Of a stretch of DNA of 64,000 nt, positions 19,171 to 28,754 are shown one piece after another. Position numbers and translations under genes: made by a program. Positions within the stretch are counted from its first letter, which is position 1. Each line of letters begins with the position of its first letter. Source of the stretch: Rickettsia endosymbiont of Cantharis rufa (GTDB taxonomy: Bacteria; Pseudomonadota; Alphaproteobacteria; Rickettsiales; Rickettsiaceae); contig NZ_OZ032150.1 in assembly GCF_964026445.1 (NCBI RefSeq), positions 1,302,001 to 1,366,000 on the forward strand. The letters run 5' to 3'. A model generated the notes under the pieces. The model made no database searches, had not been told where the DNA came from, and saw only the letters and a program-made list of their open reading frames with translations.

Positions 19171-19932
19171 TTATTTTCTTTCATAAGGGCTAGGACATTT
19201 AAAATTTTCAGGATATTGAACCGATGCTTCACGAGCACGATGTAATGCCGATCTAATAGCCACATAAGGATCTGTAGAATTCTTCATCACATAATCACTA
19301 AACGGTAATACAACATATCGATCATTTATTTTACTAACTGCTAGTACTCCTAAATCAAAATCATTATGAGTGTAATACATTAATGGATTAAGAGCATAAT
19401 TAGTAATTACCGAATCCGTCATATCTCTTGCATTAGTACTACCGATTATTGGCAATACCAAATAAGGACCGGGAGCAACTCCATAATGTGCGAGGGTACT
19501 ACCGAAAGTTTGACGGTCGGACGGCAACCCTACTTTACCTGCCACGTCAAATAAACCGCCTATACCAAGCGTCGTGTTAATGAGAAACCGCCAAATACTT
19601 TTCATAGTTTTATCGTAATTTAACTGAAGTCCGTAATTTACCGCCGTAAGCGGTGTATCAACATTACTGACAAAACTATTAACACGTGCTTTTACGTAAT
19701 CATTTGTAATTTTCTTATAACCGACGGCTAAAGGACGTAATATTATATAATCTAACGTAGAGTTAAAAGCAAAGGTCTTACGATTAAATTTTTCGTATGG
19801 ATCATAAACTTCCAAACAACCGTTTTCATTTCTTCCACCATTATAATTATATATGTTATTATCAACATATTCAAGATCAGCTCTTATCGATAATGAACAT
19901 AAAATAATAGATAATGTAATTAATATTCTCAT
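19171..19932 (-). CDS. mlaA: MlaA/VacJ-family outer membrane lipid asymmetry protein
   Basis: 253 residues. MlaA removes phospholipids from the outer leaflet of the outer membrane. An N-terminal signal precedes the diagnostic DPYEKFNRKTFAFNSTLDY and GLPSDRQTFGSTLAHYGV...YLVLPIIGSTN.RD blocks. No canonical lipobox is seen (the only Cys of the signal region follows IIL), so lipidation is uncertain. It starts 4 bases after the methyltransferase and precedes mlaC. Confidence 0.92.
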   Translation of the reverse strand: MRILITLSIILCSLSIRADLEYVDNNIYNYNGGRNENGCLEVYDPYEKFNRKTFAFNSTLDYIILRPLAVGYKKITNDYVKARVNSFVSNVDTPLTAVNYGLQLNYDKTMKSIWRFLINTTLGIGGLFDVAGKVGLPSDRQTFGSTLAHYGVAPGPYLVLPIIGSTNARDMTDSVITNYALNPLMYYTHNDFDLGVLAVSKINDRYVVLPFSDYVMKNSTDPYVAIRSALHRAREASVQYPENFKCPSPYERK

Positions 19933-19936
19933 TGAT

Positions 19937-20941
19937 TTATGTTATTTTCCTACAAACAATAATACTATATTTATTGTTTTCCGCTAGTATTATTTCTTCC
20001 GAAGTTAATAAAGTAAAATTGTTTGCTTGTAAAATATTATTTATTTCCTTTAGGTTAAAGATAAACTCTTTACGTTTTACTGCGAATTGAGTGTTTGCAG
20101 AAATAGGTAGACAAAGGACGAAATACCCTTGTTTACTAAGAGATGAGTATATTAAATTAAAATATTCTATTAAATTGTTAGTAAACGATAATCCGCAGAA
20201 ACTAAAAATAATATCAAATTTATTAGAGTTTTGTTTTAAAAATTCATTGATAGCAATATTATATATTTGATCGTAAATTTTAGTGTTCGGATAATATATT
20301 TCTTGTAAATCATTCATTAAAGTAGAAATTTCTACGCCGGTTAAAGTAAAACTTTCCGGAAAGCGTTTTTGTATTTCATAACCGACAAGCCCTATATTAC
20401 TTCCAAGCTCCAAAATAGAGTAATTATCCGGTAAATCAGATATCTGCTTAAGTGCTTCATTAATAAACCTATACGAAAGATGAATATTTTTATCGTTATT
20501 AAAAATAGTAGGATAATATTTTGCGGTTAAATCTCGATATTTTTCCCAAATTTCCCGCGGAATTTCAGTAGCATTCTGATAATTTTTTAAAAAATCTATA
20601 AATATAGTTTTATATTTTTCATTAGATTTTTCTAAATATTCTATGGTCTGCTTGTAATTATTTTTTAAAAAATACACCCATCCGAGTTGATAATATACTT
20701 TAGAATCATTAGGGTTAAAAAATTTATCGACTAATTTAAATCTAAGCAAGGCATCATTTAAATTACCTCTATATAAATGATCAAGTCCCAGCTGATAATT
20801 AGTTTCTGCTAAATGAGAAAATTTATATTTACACTCACTTATATAATTCCTAAATTCTAAAATTTTATTTTTAATAAAGTTTGGTATGTTTATCACTATT
20901 AAGCAATAATGCTTTATTTTATCCTTTATCTTACCGAACAT
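19937..20941 (-). CDS. TPR-repeat protein with C-terminal class I methyltransferase domain
   Basis: 334 residues. TPR-like helices (about 45-110, [21 protein letters not shown] and [22 protein letters not shown]) precede a SAM-binding fold with motif [13 protein letters not shown] (about 173-184). The substrate is unknown. It is the first gene of the minus-strand run ending in the rvh cluster and lies 4 bases from mlaA, but that does not establish a role in lipid transport. Confidence 0.78.
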   Translation of the reverse strand: MFGKIKDKIKHYCLIVINIPNFIKNKILEFRNYISECKYKFSHLAETNYQLGLDHLYRGNLNDALLRFKLVDKFFNPNDSKVYYQLGWVYFLKNNYKQTIEYLEKSNEKYKTIFIDFLKNYQNATEIPREIWEKYRDLTAKYYPTIFNNDKNIHLSYRFINEALKQISDLPDNYSILELGSNIGLVGYEIQKRFPESFTLTGVEISTLMNDLQEIYYPNTKIYDQIYNIAINEFLKQNSNKFDIIFSFCGLSFTNNLIEYFNLIYSSLSKQGYFVLCLPISANTQFAVKRKEFIFNLKEINNILQANNFTLLTSEEIILAENNKYSIIVCRKIT

Positions 20942-21085
20942 AGTTTAAATTGCTAAATTAATATTACTTGATTATAATAAAGCATATCTTGATAAATTTT
21001 TAAATAAAATAATTTTATTGTTAGCAAAATTGCTATATTATAGCTATTATAAATAAAGCTTGTTGTGCAGCTCAAAAGAATAAAC

Positions 21086-21179
21086 GTTATTGCGAATAAA
21101 TTTACAATAGTAAATTGATGAAGCAATCTCGGGAGCGTTCCTGAGATTGCCACGCTCACTAACGTTCGCTCGCAATGAC
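21086..21179. repeat. Rickettsia palindromic element
   Basis: 94-bp repeat with degenerated left arm (GTTATTGCGAA) and intact right arm, in the gap between the divergent methyltransferase and aspC genes, where their promoters must lie. Confidence 0.72.
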
Positions 21180-21231
21180 GACCATAGTATCCATGCAACA
21201 ATACCTAATGCATTAATACAGACTCAAAATT

Positions 21232-22428
21232 ATGTCAATTATTTCTACAAGGCTAAATTCTATAAAGCCGTCACCGACTCTTGCAGTCGTTAAAAAAACT
21301 CTTGAACTTAAAAGAGCGGGGATTGATATCATTGCACTCGGTGCAGGTGAGCCTGATTTTGATACGCCTGATAATATCAAAGAAGCAGCAATCAAAGCTA
21401 TTAAAGACGGTTTTACCAAATATACTAACGTTGAGGGGATGCCGCTTTTAAAGCAAGCAATAAAAGACAAATTCAAACGTGAAAATAATATAGATTATGA
21501 ACTTGATGAAATAATAGTAAGTGCCGGCGGTAAGCAAGTTATATATAATCTATTTACGGCATCTTTAGATAAAGGGGATGAGGTAATTATTCCGACACCC
21601 TATTGGGTTTCATATCCTGATATGGTTGCACTTAGCACAGGAACACCTGTTTTTGTAAATTGCGGGATTGAAAATAATTTTAAATTAAGTGCGGAAGCTT
21701 TAGAACGTTCAATTACAGATAAAACTAAGTGGCTTATTATTAACTCTCCTAGTAACCCGACAGGCGCAAGCTATAACCTTGAAGAACTAGAAAGTATTGC
21801 TAAAATTTTAAGAAAATATCCGCATGTAAACGTAATGTCCGATGATATTTACGAGCATATTACTTTTGATAGTTTTAAATTTTATACATTAGCCCAAATA
21901 GCACCCGATTTAAAAGAAAGAATATTTACCGTAAACGGAGTATCGAAAGCTTATTCTATGACGGGGTGGCGTATAGGCTACGGTGTGGGTTCAAAAGCTT
22001 TGATTAAGGCAATGACTATTATCCAATCGCAAAGCACCTCAAACCCTTGTTCAATAAGTCAAATGGCTGCTATTGAAGCATTAAACGGTCCTCAAGATTA
22101 TATAGGACCTAGTGCTCTAAATTTTCAGAAAAAGCGTGACCTTGCTTTATCAATTTTGAAAAGAGTAAAATATTTTGAGTGCTATAAGCCGGAAGGTGCC
22201 TTTTACTTATTTGTTAAATGCGATAAAATATTTGGCCATAAGGCTATAGCAGGAAAAATTATTGCAGATGGTAATGATTTTGTCGAATATTTACTTGAAG
22301 AGGCAAAAGTTGCAGTAGTACCCGGTATTGCTTTCGGCTTAGAGGGATATTTTAGAATTTCTTATGCTACTTCTATGGAGGAGCTAGAAGAGGCTTGTAT
22401 TAGGATTGAGCGGGCGTGTAATGCTTAA
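21232..22428 (+). CDS. aspC: Aspartate aminotransferase (class I/II, PLP)
   Basis: 398 residues. Interconverts aspartate and oxaloacetate with glutamate and 2-oxoglutarate. The PLP lysine is K239 in NGVSKAYSMTGWRIGY; the NSPSNPTGA loop and the C-terminal carboxylate-binding Arg in FRISYATS are present. Length matches prokaryotic AspAT of subgroup I-beta (aatA). A palindromic repeat begins 2 bases after the stop. Confidence 0.94.
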   Translation: MSIISTRLNSIKPSPTLAVVKKTLELKRAGIDIIALGAGEPDFDTPDNIKEAAIKAIKDGFTKYTNVEGMPLLKQAIKDKFKRENNIDYELDEIIVSAGGKQVIYNLFTASLDKGDEVIIPTPYWVSYPDMVALSTGTPVFVNCGIENNFKLSAEALERSITDKTKWLIINSPSNPTGASYNLEELESIAKILRKYPHVNVMSDDIYEHITFDSFKFYTLAQIAPDLKERIFTVNGVSKAYSMTGWRIGYGVGSKALIKAMTIIQSQSTSNPCSISQMAAIEALNGPQDYIGPSALNFQKKRDLALSILKRVKYFECYKPEGAFYLFVKCDKIFGHKAIAGKIIADGNDFVEYLLEEAKVAVVPGIAFGLEGYFRISYATSMEELEEACIRIERACNA

Positions 22429-22430
22429 GT

Positions 22431-22568
22431 ATGTCATTCCTGCGAAAGCGGGAATCCAGCAAAACCTATAAAAAATAAGTTTTTTATAGGTTTATTTTGT
22501 TAAAAATATAATTTTTGTACTAATATTAAGGTTATTTTTCTGGATTCCCGCTTTCGTGGGAATGACAT
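22431..22568. repeat. Rickettsia palindromic element (atgtcattcc family)
   Basis: 138-bp inverted repeat ATGTCATTCCTGCGAAAGCG ... CGCTTTCGTGGGAATGACAT. Its right arm supplies GTG and ATG codons in frame with the following gene, so automatic annotation may extend that gene into the repeat. Confidence 0.82.
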
Positions 22569-22594
22569 CGGGAAGAGCCGAACCAACAAAAACA

Positions 22595-23251
22595 ATGCGG
22601 AAAGCTTTTAAAAAATTTTTAAAACATAGTAAATGCTTACTTAGTATCATTACTATTTTACTATATTGGTATTTACGTTTTGTTTACTTTACTTCAAGGC
22701 AGAAATTTATATTTTACGATAACGGCAATAAGGAGAAATTCCTAAACGAACAAGGCGTAATCTTTGCATTTTGGCATAATATGCTTGCCTTAAGCCCAGC
22801 TATGTTTATAGGACTTAAAGATATCTATGCTTTAATATCACCACATTTAGACGGAAAAATTTTAAACGATTTAGCAGGTAAATTCGGTTGCAGCGTTATA
22901 GTCGGTTCCACTAATAAAAATCCAATTGGGGCTTTACGTAATATTATTGCGAAATTATCTCGAGGTGCAAATATAATTATTACACCTGACGGTCCTAAAG
23001 GTCCTGTATATAAAGTAAATAGCGGCATTACTGAAATTGCTTACAAATATAATAAAAAATTAATTCCTATAGTTAGCTCTACTTCTAGATGCTTTAGGTT
23101 AAAAAGTTGGGATAAATTAATAATACCACTACCGTTTAGTACTATTAAAATTATAGTTGGCCCACCTTTAGAACTCACAAATGATAAAATACAAAACCAT
23201 ATAAACCTTGAAAAACAATTAGCGGGCTTAGCAGGGAGCTTAAAGAAATGA
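22595..23251 (+). CDS. DUF374 / lysophospholipid-acyltransferase-like membrane protein
   Basis: About 219 residues from the ATG at 22595. A frame from a GTG at 22556 adds 13 residues encoded by the palindromic repeat, so I prefer the internal ATG, which begins MRKAFKKFLKHSKCLL. A membrane segment (about 12-32) is followed by the DUF374 blocks FAFWHNMLALSP and IITPDGPKGP, a PlsC-like acyltransferase signature. The stop overlaps waaA by 4 bases, so a role in lipid A or lipooligosaccharide acylation is a fair inference. Confidence 0.8.
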   Translation: MRKAFKKFLKHSKCLLSIITILLYWYLRFVYFTSRQKFIFYDNGNKEKFLNEQGVIFAFWHNMLALSPAMFIGLKDIYALISPHLDGKILNDLAGKFGCSVIVGSTNKNPIGALRNIIAKLSRGANIIITPDGPKGPVYKVNSGITEIAYKYNKKLIPIVSSTSRCFRLKSWDKLIIPLPFSTIKIIVGPPLELTNDKIQNHINLEKQLAGLAGSLKK

Positions 23252-24630
23252 TGCTACTATATTATGCTTTAAGCTTTGTGTTATTACCTGTTTATTTTAT
23301 CATAATTCTTATACGTTTATTAATAGGTAAGGAGGATATAAAACGTATCCAAGAGCGTTTTGCTATTGGACAACACAGACAAGACGATTCATTCTTAGTA
23401 TGGATTCATGCAGCCAGCGTCGGTGAATCTATAGCGGCTTTAACTTTAATAAGTAATATAAGTAAACTTTATCCTAATGTTCGTTTTCTAGTAACTTCTT
23501 GGACTAACAGCTCCGCTAAAATATTAAATAGTAAGTTACCTAAAATAGCCACTCATCAGTTCTTACCTATAGATAATATTATTTTTACTAAAAAGTTTTT
23601 AAGAAATTGGCAGCCTGATTTAGGTATTTTTATAGAATCAGAATTATGGCCGTGTACTATTAATGAGGGGGTGAAGCAGTGTAAGTTACTGCTAGTTAAT
23701 GCACGTATTTCCGATAAATCATTTAAAGCTTGGCTAAGAAGTAAGAGCTTTTTTCAACTTATCATCAAAAATTTCAGCAAAATTATCGTGCAAAGCGAGC
23801 GTGACTTACAAAAATTCAATGAGCTTAGGATACCGAATATACAGCTAAATCTCGATCGATTCAGACAAGATGAATTTAAGAGCAAGCCTGCGGAGCGTAC
23901 AGAAGTACGTGGGCATAGGCCTGACTCAAAAAATTCGCTTGTATCAAACGATCGAGATGATGCTGTAATTAATTTAGGCAATATTAAATTTGCCAATGAA
24001 AAGCTTCCGGTCAATCAAGAAGAATTATCGAAATTAAGTTCACATCTGAACAATAGGCGGGTCGTGGTATTTGCCAGCACTCACCCCGAAGATGAAGAGG
24101 TGATTTTGCCTATAATAAAAAACCTGAGGGGGCAATTTTTAGATTGCTATATTATTCTAATTCCGAGACATCCTGAGCGGGTTAAAACAATTATCGATAA
24201 TTGTAAGTTGCATAATTTATCCGCTACCGCTAAATCGCAAAATGATTTACCTGTATTAAGTGACGATCTTTATATAATTGATAGATTCGGTGAAATGGGG
24301 CTATTTTTTTCCGTAGCTGCAATTTCTTTTATCGGTGGTTCTTTTAAACAAGGTGGGCATAATATTTTAGAAGCGGCATATTTCTCTAATTGTATTATAT
24401 TCGGTCCCGATATGAGCAAAAATACCGATATCGCTAAAGGCGTACTGCAAAATGAAGCAGCTATCCAAATCAAAAACGGTGAGGATTTACTCACTAAACT
24501 CATATATCTACTTAACTCCAATAATTCTCTGGAACTTAAAGCTTACCGCAGAAATGCTTTAAAATTTGTTGAGGATAACCAAAAAGTCCTAGATGAATAT
24601 TTGAAAGTAATTACAAAGTTTCTTCTGTAG
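23248..24630 (+). CDS. waaA: Kdo transferase WaaA (KdtA) with an in-frame palindromic-element insertion
   Basis: 460 residues. Transfers Kdo to lipid IV-A at the inner membrane. An N-terminal membrane anchor precedes the glycosyltransferase-N domain (WIHAASVGE, ESELWP, NARIS) and the C-terminal domain (FASTHPEDE, IPRHPER, GGSF...GGHNILEAA). Residues about 201-237 are encoded by a palindromic element; without them the length is about 424, matching E. coli (425). The insert falls in the linker between the two domains, where it may be tolerated. Overlaps the DUF374 gene by 4 bases. Confidence 0.95.
   Translation: MMLLYYALSFVLLPVYFIIILIRLLIGKEDIKRIQERFAIGQHRQDDSFLVWIHAASVGESIAALTLISNISKLYPNVRFLVTSWTNSSAKILNSKLPKIATHQFLPIDNIIFTKKFLRNWQPDLGIFIESELWPCTINEGVKQCKLLLVNARISDKSFKAWLRSKSFFQLIIKNFSKIIVQSERDLQKFNELRIPNIQLNLDRFRQDEFKSKPAERTEVRGHRPDSKNSLVSNDRDDAVINLGNIKFANEKLPVNQEELSKLSSHLNNRRVVVFASTHPEDEEVILPIIKNLRGQFLDCYIILIPRHPERVKTIIDNCKLHNLSATAKSQNDLPVLSDDLYIIDRFGEMGLFFSVAAISFIGGSFKQGGHNILEAAYFSNCIIFGPDMSKNTDIAKGVLQNEAAIQIKNGEDLLTKLIYLLNSNNSLELKAYRRNALKFVEDNQKVLDEYLKVITKFLL
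23850..23957. repeat. Palindromic element inserted in frame in waaA
   Basis: 108 bp (36 codons) bounded by inverted TCTCGATCG/CGATCGAGA arms. It encodes DRFRQDEFKSKPAERTEVRG and then a NSLVS block. The clpB insert at 54491-54602 encodes the closely similar [17 protein letters not shown]...NSLVSS in the same repeat frame. Confidence 0.88.
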
Positions 24631-24688
24631 CTAAGTCTAGTCAATAAAAGTAGAATTTATAAAATAATATTTGACTTCTAGTTGTAAT

Positions 24689-24715
24689 ATGATTAAATAA
24701 ACTTTATTTAATCAT
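24689..24715. promoter_or_regulatory. Perfect AT-only inverted repeat upstream of a truncated frame
   Basis: Two 13-base arms (ATGATTAAATAAA and its complement) around a single C, 12 bases before a GTG start with an upstream GGGAG. It could be an operator, or a weak terminator for waaA. Confidence 0.45.
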
Positions 24716-24727
24716 GGGAGAAATATT

Positions 24728-24784
24728 GTGTTTACACAAAGCCCAGAGACTATCCGTCAAATTGCAAATGACGGGGCATTGGGA
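24728..24784 (+). pseudogene. 5' remnant of an unknown gene cut by IS3
   Basis: 19 in-frame codons from GTG (MFTQSPETIRQIANDGALG) with a plausible ribosome binding site, ending exactly at the IS3 left end, whose first three bases make a TGA stop. The parent gene is not recognised. Confidence 0.4.
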
Positions 24785-24844
24785 TGATGCAGCTATAGTT
24801 TTCCAGAAAGTTAATAATAGACGATATTAACAGTAGGGATAAAA

Positions 24845-25063
24845 ATGCCGGATATAGAGCCAAAGATATATCCAGCTGAATTTAAAGAATCAGCGATTAG
24901 ATTAGCTATTGAGTCTAAGCAACCTTTTGCTCAAGCAGCTAGAGAACTAGCAATTACGAAGTATAGTCTATATAATTGGGTTAATAAACATTCAAAACTC
25001 AAGGAAGTAATGAGATATGAAGAACATCTGTATGATGAATTAAGGAGATTGAAGAAGAACTAG
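24845..25063 (+). pseudogene. IS3 OrfA, frameshifted
   Basis: The 72-residue frame encodes the helix-turn-helix part (EFKESAIRLAIESKQPFAQA, SLYNWVNKH). An intact IS3 OrfA would run on through ELDRVTQERDLLKKAAAYFAKESQ, but a missing A near 25055 and another near 25095 break the frame. The same two lesions occur in all three copies. Confidence 0.85.
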
Positions 25064-25177
25064 ATAGAGTAACACAAGAACGTGATCTATTAAAAAGGCT
25101 GCCGCGTACTTTGCAAAAGAATCCCAATAAGGTACGCATGGATAAAGGAAAACAGAGGTAATTTTTCCATTTCTGCT

Positions 25178-25990
25178 ATGTGTAAATTTATGAAAGTATC
25201 ACGTAATGGTTATTATGAATGGTTAAATAATCTTGGATGTAATAGGGTTAAAGAAGGTAATGAATTAACAAACAGAATTGAAATTATCTTTAAAGAAGGT
25301 AGAGGTAATTATGGAACTAGACCTATTAAAAAGGAACTATCACGGCAAGATATAACTGCTAGTAGGAGACGCATTGCAAGACTAATAAAAGAAGCTAATT
25401 TGCTATGTAAAACTAAACGTAAATTTAAAGCCATTACTGACTCTAATCATAATAAGCAAATTGCTCCTAATTTATTAAATAGAGAGTTTACAGTTTATGC
25501 TGCTAATTGTTATTGGGTTGGAGACATAACCTATGTGCCAACTGGTGAAGGCTGGCTATATTTAGCAACTGTTATTGATCTATTTTCTAGAAAAATTATA
25601 GGATGGTCTATGAGTAATAACATGAGAGCTGATTTGGTTAATAATGCTTTATTAATGGCAATATGGCAACGTAAACCAGCAAAAGGGCTTATTTGGCATA
25701 CTGATAGAGGTAGTCAATATTGTTCTGATAGTCATTTAAAAATTATAAAACAACATGGTATCAAACAGAGTATGGGTCGTAAAGGAAATTGCTTGGATAA
25801 TGCTGTTGCTGAAAGTTTCTTTCATACTATAAAAACAGAATTAATGTATCAATATAAATTTAAAACTAAGGAGGAAGCAAAATATGCCATATTTGAATAT
25901 ATAGAGGTATTTTATAACCGTATCAGAATGTATTCTGCTAACGATTATTTATCACCAGTAAGATATGAAGAGATACAAAATTGCGCTTAA
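25178..25990 (+). CDS. IS3 OrfB transposase (DDE integrase core)
   Basis: 270 residues. An HTH_21-type region (about 25-75) precedes the rve integrase core with DDE residues in WVGDITYVP, HTDRGSQYCSD and NAVAESFF. The frame extends upstream of this ATG (AWIKENRGNFSISAMCKFMK), which fits production by -1 frameshifting from OrfA as in other IS3 elements. Identical or nearly identical in the three copies. Confidence 0.92.
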   Translation: MCKFMKVSRNGYYEWLNNLGCNRVKEGNELTNRIEIIFKEGRGNYGTRPIKKELSRQDITASRRRIARLIKEANLLCKTKRKFKAITDSNHNKQIAPNLLNREFTVYAANCYWVGDITYVPTGEGWLYLATVIDLFSRKIIGWSMSNNMRADLVNNALLMAIWQRKPAKGLIWHTDRGSQYCSDSHLKIIKQHGIKQSMGRKGNCLDNAVAESFFHTIKTELMYQYKFKTKEEAKYAIFEYIEVFYNRIRMYSANDYLSPVRYEEIQNCA

Positions 25991-26020
25991 ACAACTGTCC
26001 GGAAAAGTGTTGACAGATCA

Positions 26021-26442
26021 TTGGCGAATATAAGGGCAATATAGAGTATCATGCTTTTGAATTGTTCTTAAGCATTGAGGGTATTGAGTATACTACTACT
26101 AAAGCATATTCTCCTCAAACAAATGGTATGTGTGAACGCTTTAATAAAACTATGAAACAAGAATTCTTTGATACAGCTATGCGTAAAAAGATTTATACTG
26201 ATCTTGATGATCTACAACTAGATCTTGATATTTGGTTAGAGCATTACAATAACGAAAGATCACATTCCGGTAAATATCGCTATGGTAAAACGCCTATGCA
26301 GGCTTTTATGGATAGTAAAAAGTTAGATGTTGAAAAGAATAACGAAATCTTATATCTTGAATACTCATCTGACAGTCATAACTTATCAGACATTCAGATA
26401 TAATTTTTATAGTGTCTGTAGGATTAGATCTTGACTTTTACA
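26021..26442 (+). pseudogene. IS481-family transposase, 3' remnant
   Basis: The frame begins at the IS3 boundary and runs to 26403 (GEYKGNIEYHAFELFLSIEG...TKAYSPQTNGMCERFNKTMK...HYNNERSHSGKYRYGKTP), the C-terminal half of an IS481-type integrase core. The element end at 26442 (TGTAAAAGTCAAGATCTAAT inverted) matches ends at 28755 and 53376. The 5' half was lost where IS3 lies. Confidence 0.8.
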
Positions 26443-26954
26443 AATTAAGTGAGCCTCATGCCCAGTTTTTCTAAGATCAACTCGTACTTTTGCATTTTTA
26501 TTACCATATATTAACGCTTCTCAGCATCTCTGCCTGCATTACGATAAATTGCGTTGTCAACATTAACTATATTATTAATGGTAACAACGCGGTTATTAAA
26601 ATTAGGAGAAATTACAATACCTCCTCCTACTATTTCTTCTTGTGCGCCGTTATTATATTCCATAACTTTGGTGGTTGCACTATAACCGTAAATATTGATA
26701 GTATTTATAGTAATATCTTCATTTAAATCAATCTCGTACACCCTTCTTAAAATAATATTATCGTTATTTTGTGAATTATAGAAATTTCCGTTATTGCTCC
26801 GTCAGCTGTTAGGATTACTTATCTGAGAAATATTAAAATCTCCTACACCGGGAACAGCAACAATATCCGCCGCAAAGCTTTCCATACTCGCAAGTAGCCC
26901 AATACTACTGGTTGCTAGTAAAAATTTATTAAAAAAGTTTTTCATATTAGTCAT
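26443..26954 (-). pseudogene. Autotransporter (Sca-like) N-terminal remnant
   Basis: Starts at ATG 26954 after an AGGGG ribosome binding site, with a signal peptide (NKFLLATSSIGLLASMESFA) and then an Asn/Ile-rich beta-strand passenger (NRVVTINNIVNVDNAIYRNA). A TGA interrupts near 26810 and a frameshift lies near 26520. It is cut by the IS481 end at 26442. Passenger style resembles rickettsial Sca/Omp autotransporters; the specific Sca number cannot be set. Confidence 0.7.
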
Positions 26955-27038
26955 AATTTCCCCTATAACTTGTTGTTTTTAATTATTTTACCACTTAACT
27001 TATCTGTCATTATACACTGTTTACTTACGATACACAAC

Positions 27039-27082
27039 AATTAATTAATAATTTACTATTGGTTAATATTTATTAATTAATT
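27039..27082. repeat. AT-only inverted repeat upstream of the autotransporter remnant
   Basis: 13-base arms AATTAATTAATAA and TTATTAATTAATT around an 18-base loop. With no G or C it may be chance; it sits in the upstream region of the dead gene starting at 26954. Confidence 0.35.
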
Positions 27083-27152
27083 ATAATTAAGTAGCTTATG
27101 AAATTTTAGGGAACTGGGTTTGTTTAATGAAAGGGCAGGGTTATGGGTAGTC

Positions 27153-27243
27153 GTCATTGCAAGGAAATTGCATAGCAATTGGCGAAGCAATCTCAGGAAT
27201 GTTTGACGAGATTGCCACGCAGCCTACGGCTGTTCGCAATAAC
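27153..27243. repeat. Rickettsia palindromic element
   Basis: 91-bp GTCATTGCAAGG...TTCGCAATAAC repeat just after the cvpA stop codon. Confidence 0.75.
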
Positions 27244-27257
27244 GTCAAAATAATATC

Positions 27258-27926
27258 TTACTCATCATCTATATTAGAAAGCTCATCTTGTAATTCTTGA
27301 GAAAATATATCCTCATCATCGTTAGAATCATTTGGTTTCCTGAAAGAGTTTTTGAAATTATTTAGGTCTTTATTTTCAAATATTTCAATAGATTTTAAAG
27401 TCTCATTTGGAATTATAATTATAATATTTTTACTTAATTCATCTAAATAATCAGTGGTGACGGAAACTTTTAACACATCTCCATATTTGCCCTGTTTGCT
27501 ACTTATTACAAAATCTTTTAAAGATTTACTTTTAAAATAGTTTTCGGAAGTAAAGATCATCGTTATAAAAAACAGTACTACCGAGATAGCAATACCTACG
27601 GCAAGACCTGCCAGCAGCCCTAAGAATCTATCAATAAAACCGTTTCTCATAAACGAAATTATAGCAAGAAATTTATAAACAATAAAAACACATAGAATTA
27701 AAGAGATAACATAGGATATAACACCGGCGATAATTATTTTTATAACCTCATTATCCATATATTTCCCGATTAACCCTGAAATATATGGATATAAGAAATA
27801 TGCTAACATTATCGAAGTAATAAAACCAAGTATTCTAGTTGAAAACCCGATTATGCCTTGGTATAATCCAAAAAATGAGAAAATAGTAATAATAGCAAAA
27901 ATAGTAATATCGAAAAATGTGATCAT
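27258..27926 (-). CDS. cvpA: CvpA-family inner membrane protein
   Basis: 222 residues. Four membrane helices with the CvpA blocks FDI.IFAIITIFSFFGLYQGIIG and NGFIDRFLGLLAGLAVG are seen, followed by a hydrophilic acidic tail (about 165-222, ending EDIFSQELQDELSNIDDE). CvpA proteins affect colicin V secretion and envelope stress tolerance; the exact role here is unknown. Divergent from yqgE. Confidence 0.83.
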   Translation of the reverse strand: MITFFDITIFAIITIFSFFGLYQGIIGFSTRILGFITSIMLAYFLYPYISGLIGKYMDNEVIKIIIAGVISYVISLILCVFIVYKFLAIISFMRNGFIDRFLGLLAGLAVGIAISVVLFFITMIFTSENYFKSKSLKDFVISSKQGKYGDVLKVSVTTDYLDELSKNIIIIIPNETLKSIEIFENKDLNNFKNSFRKPNDSNDDEDIFSQELQDELSNIDDE

Positions 27927-28014
27927 TATTGTTAACTTCTATTGAATAATTTAGTTTAAATCTTATATACTTTAAGAGGTGATCTATAAAGATATTATAA
28001 ATAATAATTTATGT

Positions 28015-28584
28015 ATGAGTGATAAAATTTTTCATAACCTATCCGGTAAGACTCTAGTTGCTACGCCGCATGTAATTACAAAGGGCATTTATCATAAATC
28101 CTTAATTTATATGTTATCACATACGGAAGAAGGAGCGATAGGATTAATATTTAACCGCTTGGTGAATCATATAGATTTAAAATCGTTTTTTAAAATAAAA
28201 AATGACGAAACAACAGACCCTGTTATGGTTCCTATATATCTCGGCGGTCCTGTGGAACATGAAAAAGGGTTTTTTCTTCATTCTACCGATTATGATAAAA
28301 ATTTGTTGTTGGATTTCCATAATGATTTAGCAGTAAGTTCTAATGTAGAAATTTCGGAAGATATAGTTTTCGGCAAAGGGCCTAAAAATAGTTTATTCAT
28401 TATTGGTTATACCGCATGGAAACCAGGGCAGCTTGAAGAAGAATTAGAAAAAAATCTGTGGCTGATTATGGATTGCAATAAAGAATTTATTTTTGCCAAT
28501 AATCCGGAAAATAAATGGCATAGTGCTTTAAAGTATTTAGGTATTGATGAGATGCATTTTTCTCTGCAAACAGGAAATGCTTAG
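28015..28584 (+). CDS. yqgE: UPF0301/AlgH (YqgE) family protein
   Basis: 189 residues from the ATG at 28015. A GTG at 27979 would add 12 residues unlike the family. Diagnostic blocks are [29 protein letters not shown] and [17 protein letters not shown] [18 protein letters not shown] conserved cytoplasmic protein of uncertain function. Confidence 0.92.
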   Translation: MSDKIFHNLSGKTLVATPHVITKGIYHKSLIYMLSHTEEGAIGLIFNRLVNHIDLKSFFKIKNDETTDPVMVPIYLGGPVEHEKGFFLHSTDYDKNLLLDFHNDLAVSSNVEISEDIVFGKGPKNSLFIIGYTAWKPGQLEEELEKNLWLIMDCNKEFIFANNPENKWHSALKYLGIDEMHFSLQTGNA

Positions 28585-28610
28585 ATAAAGTCATTAGACA
28601 TGGTTTATGC

Positions 28611-28726
28611 GTCATTCCTGCGAAAGCAAGAATCCAGGAAAAAATGATAGAAACAAAAAAATTATATAAAATGTTTAGTATATAATTTGCTTAAAAAAAC
28701 TAGATTACTGCTTTCGCGGGAATGAC
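28611..28726. repeat. Rickettsia palindromic element (gtcattcctgcg family)
   Basis: 116-bp inverted repeat with GTCATTCCTGCGAAAGC and GCTTTCGCGGGAATGAC ends, downstream of yqgE. Confidence 0.8.
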
Positions 28727-28754
28727 ATAAATGAGTTATGCAACAACGTTTATA

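Larger units (their letters stand above)
24785..26020 (+). mobile_element. IS3-family insertion sequence, copy 1 (1236 bp)
   Basis: Same 1236-bp length as copies at 35267-36502 and 41878-43113. Ends are TGATGCAGCTATAG and, inverted, TGATCTGTCAACAC, both followed by TTTTCC.GA.AGTT. It carries orfA and orfB. The flanks (an unknown 5' remnant and an IS481 remnant) share no clear target duplication, so one side was rearranged after insertion or by recombination. Confidence 0.9.
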
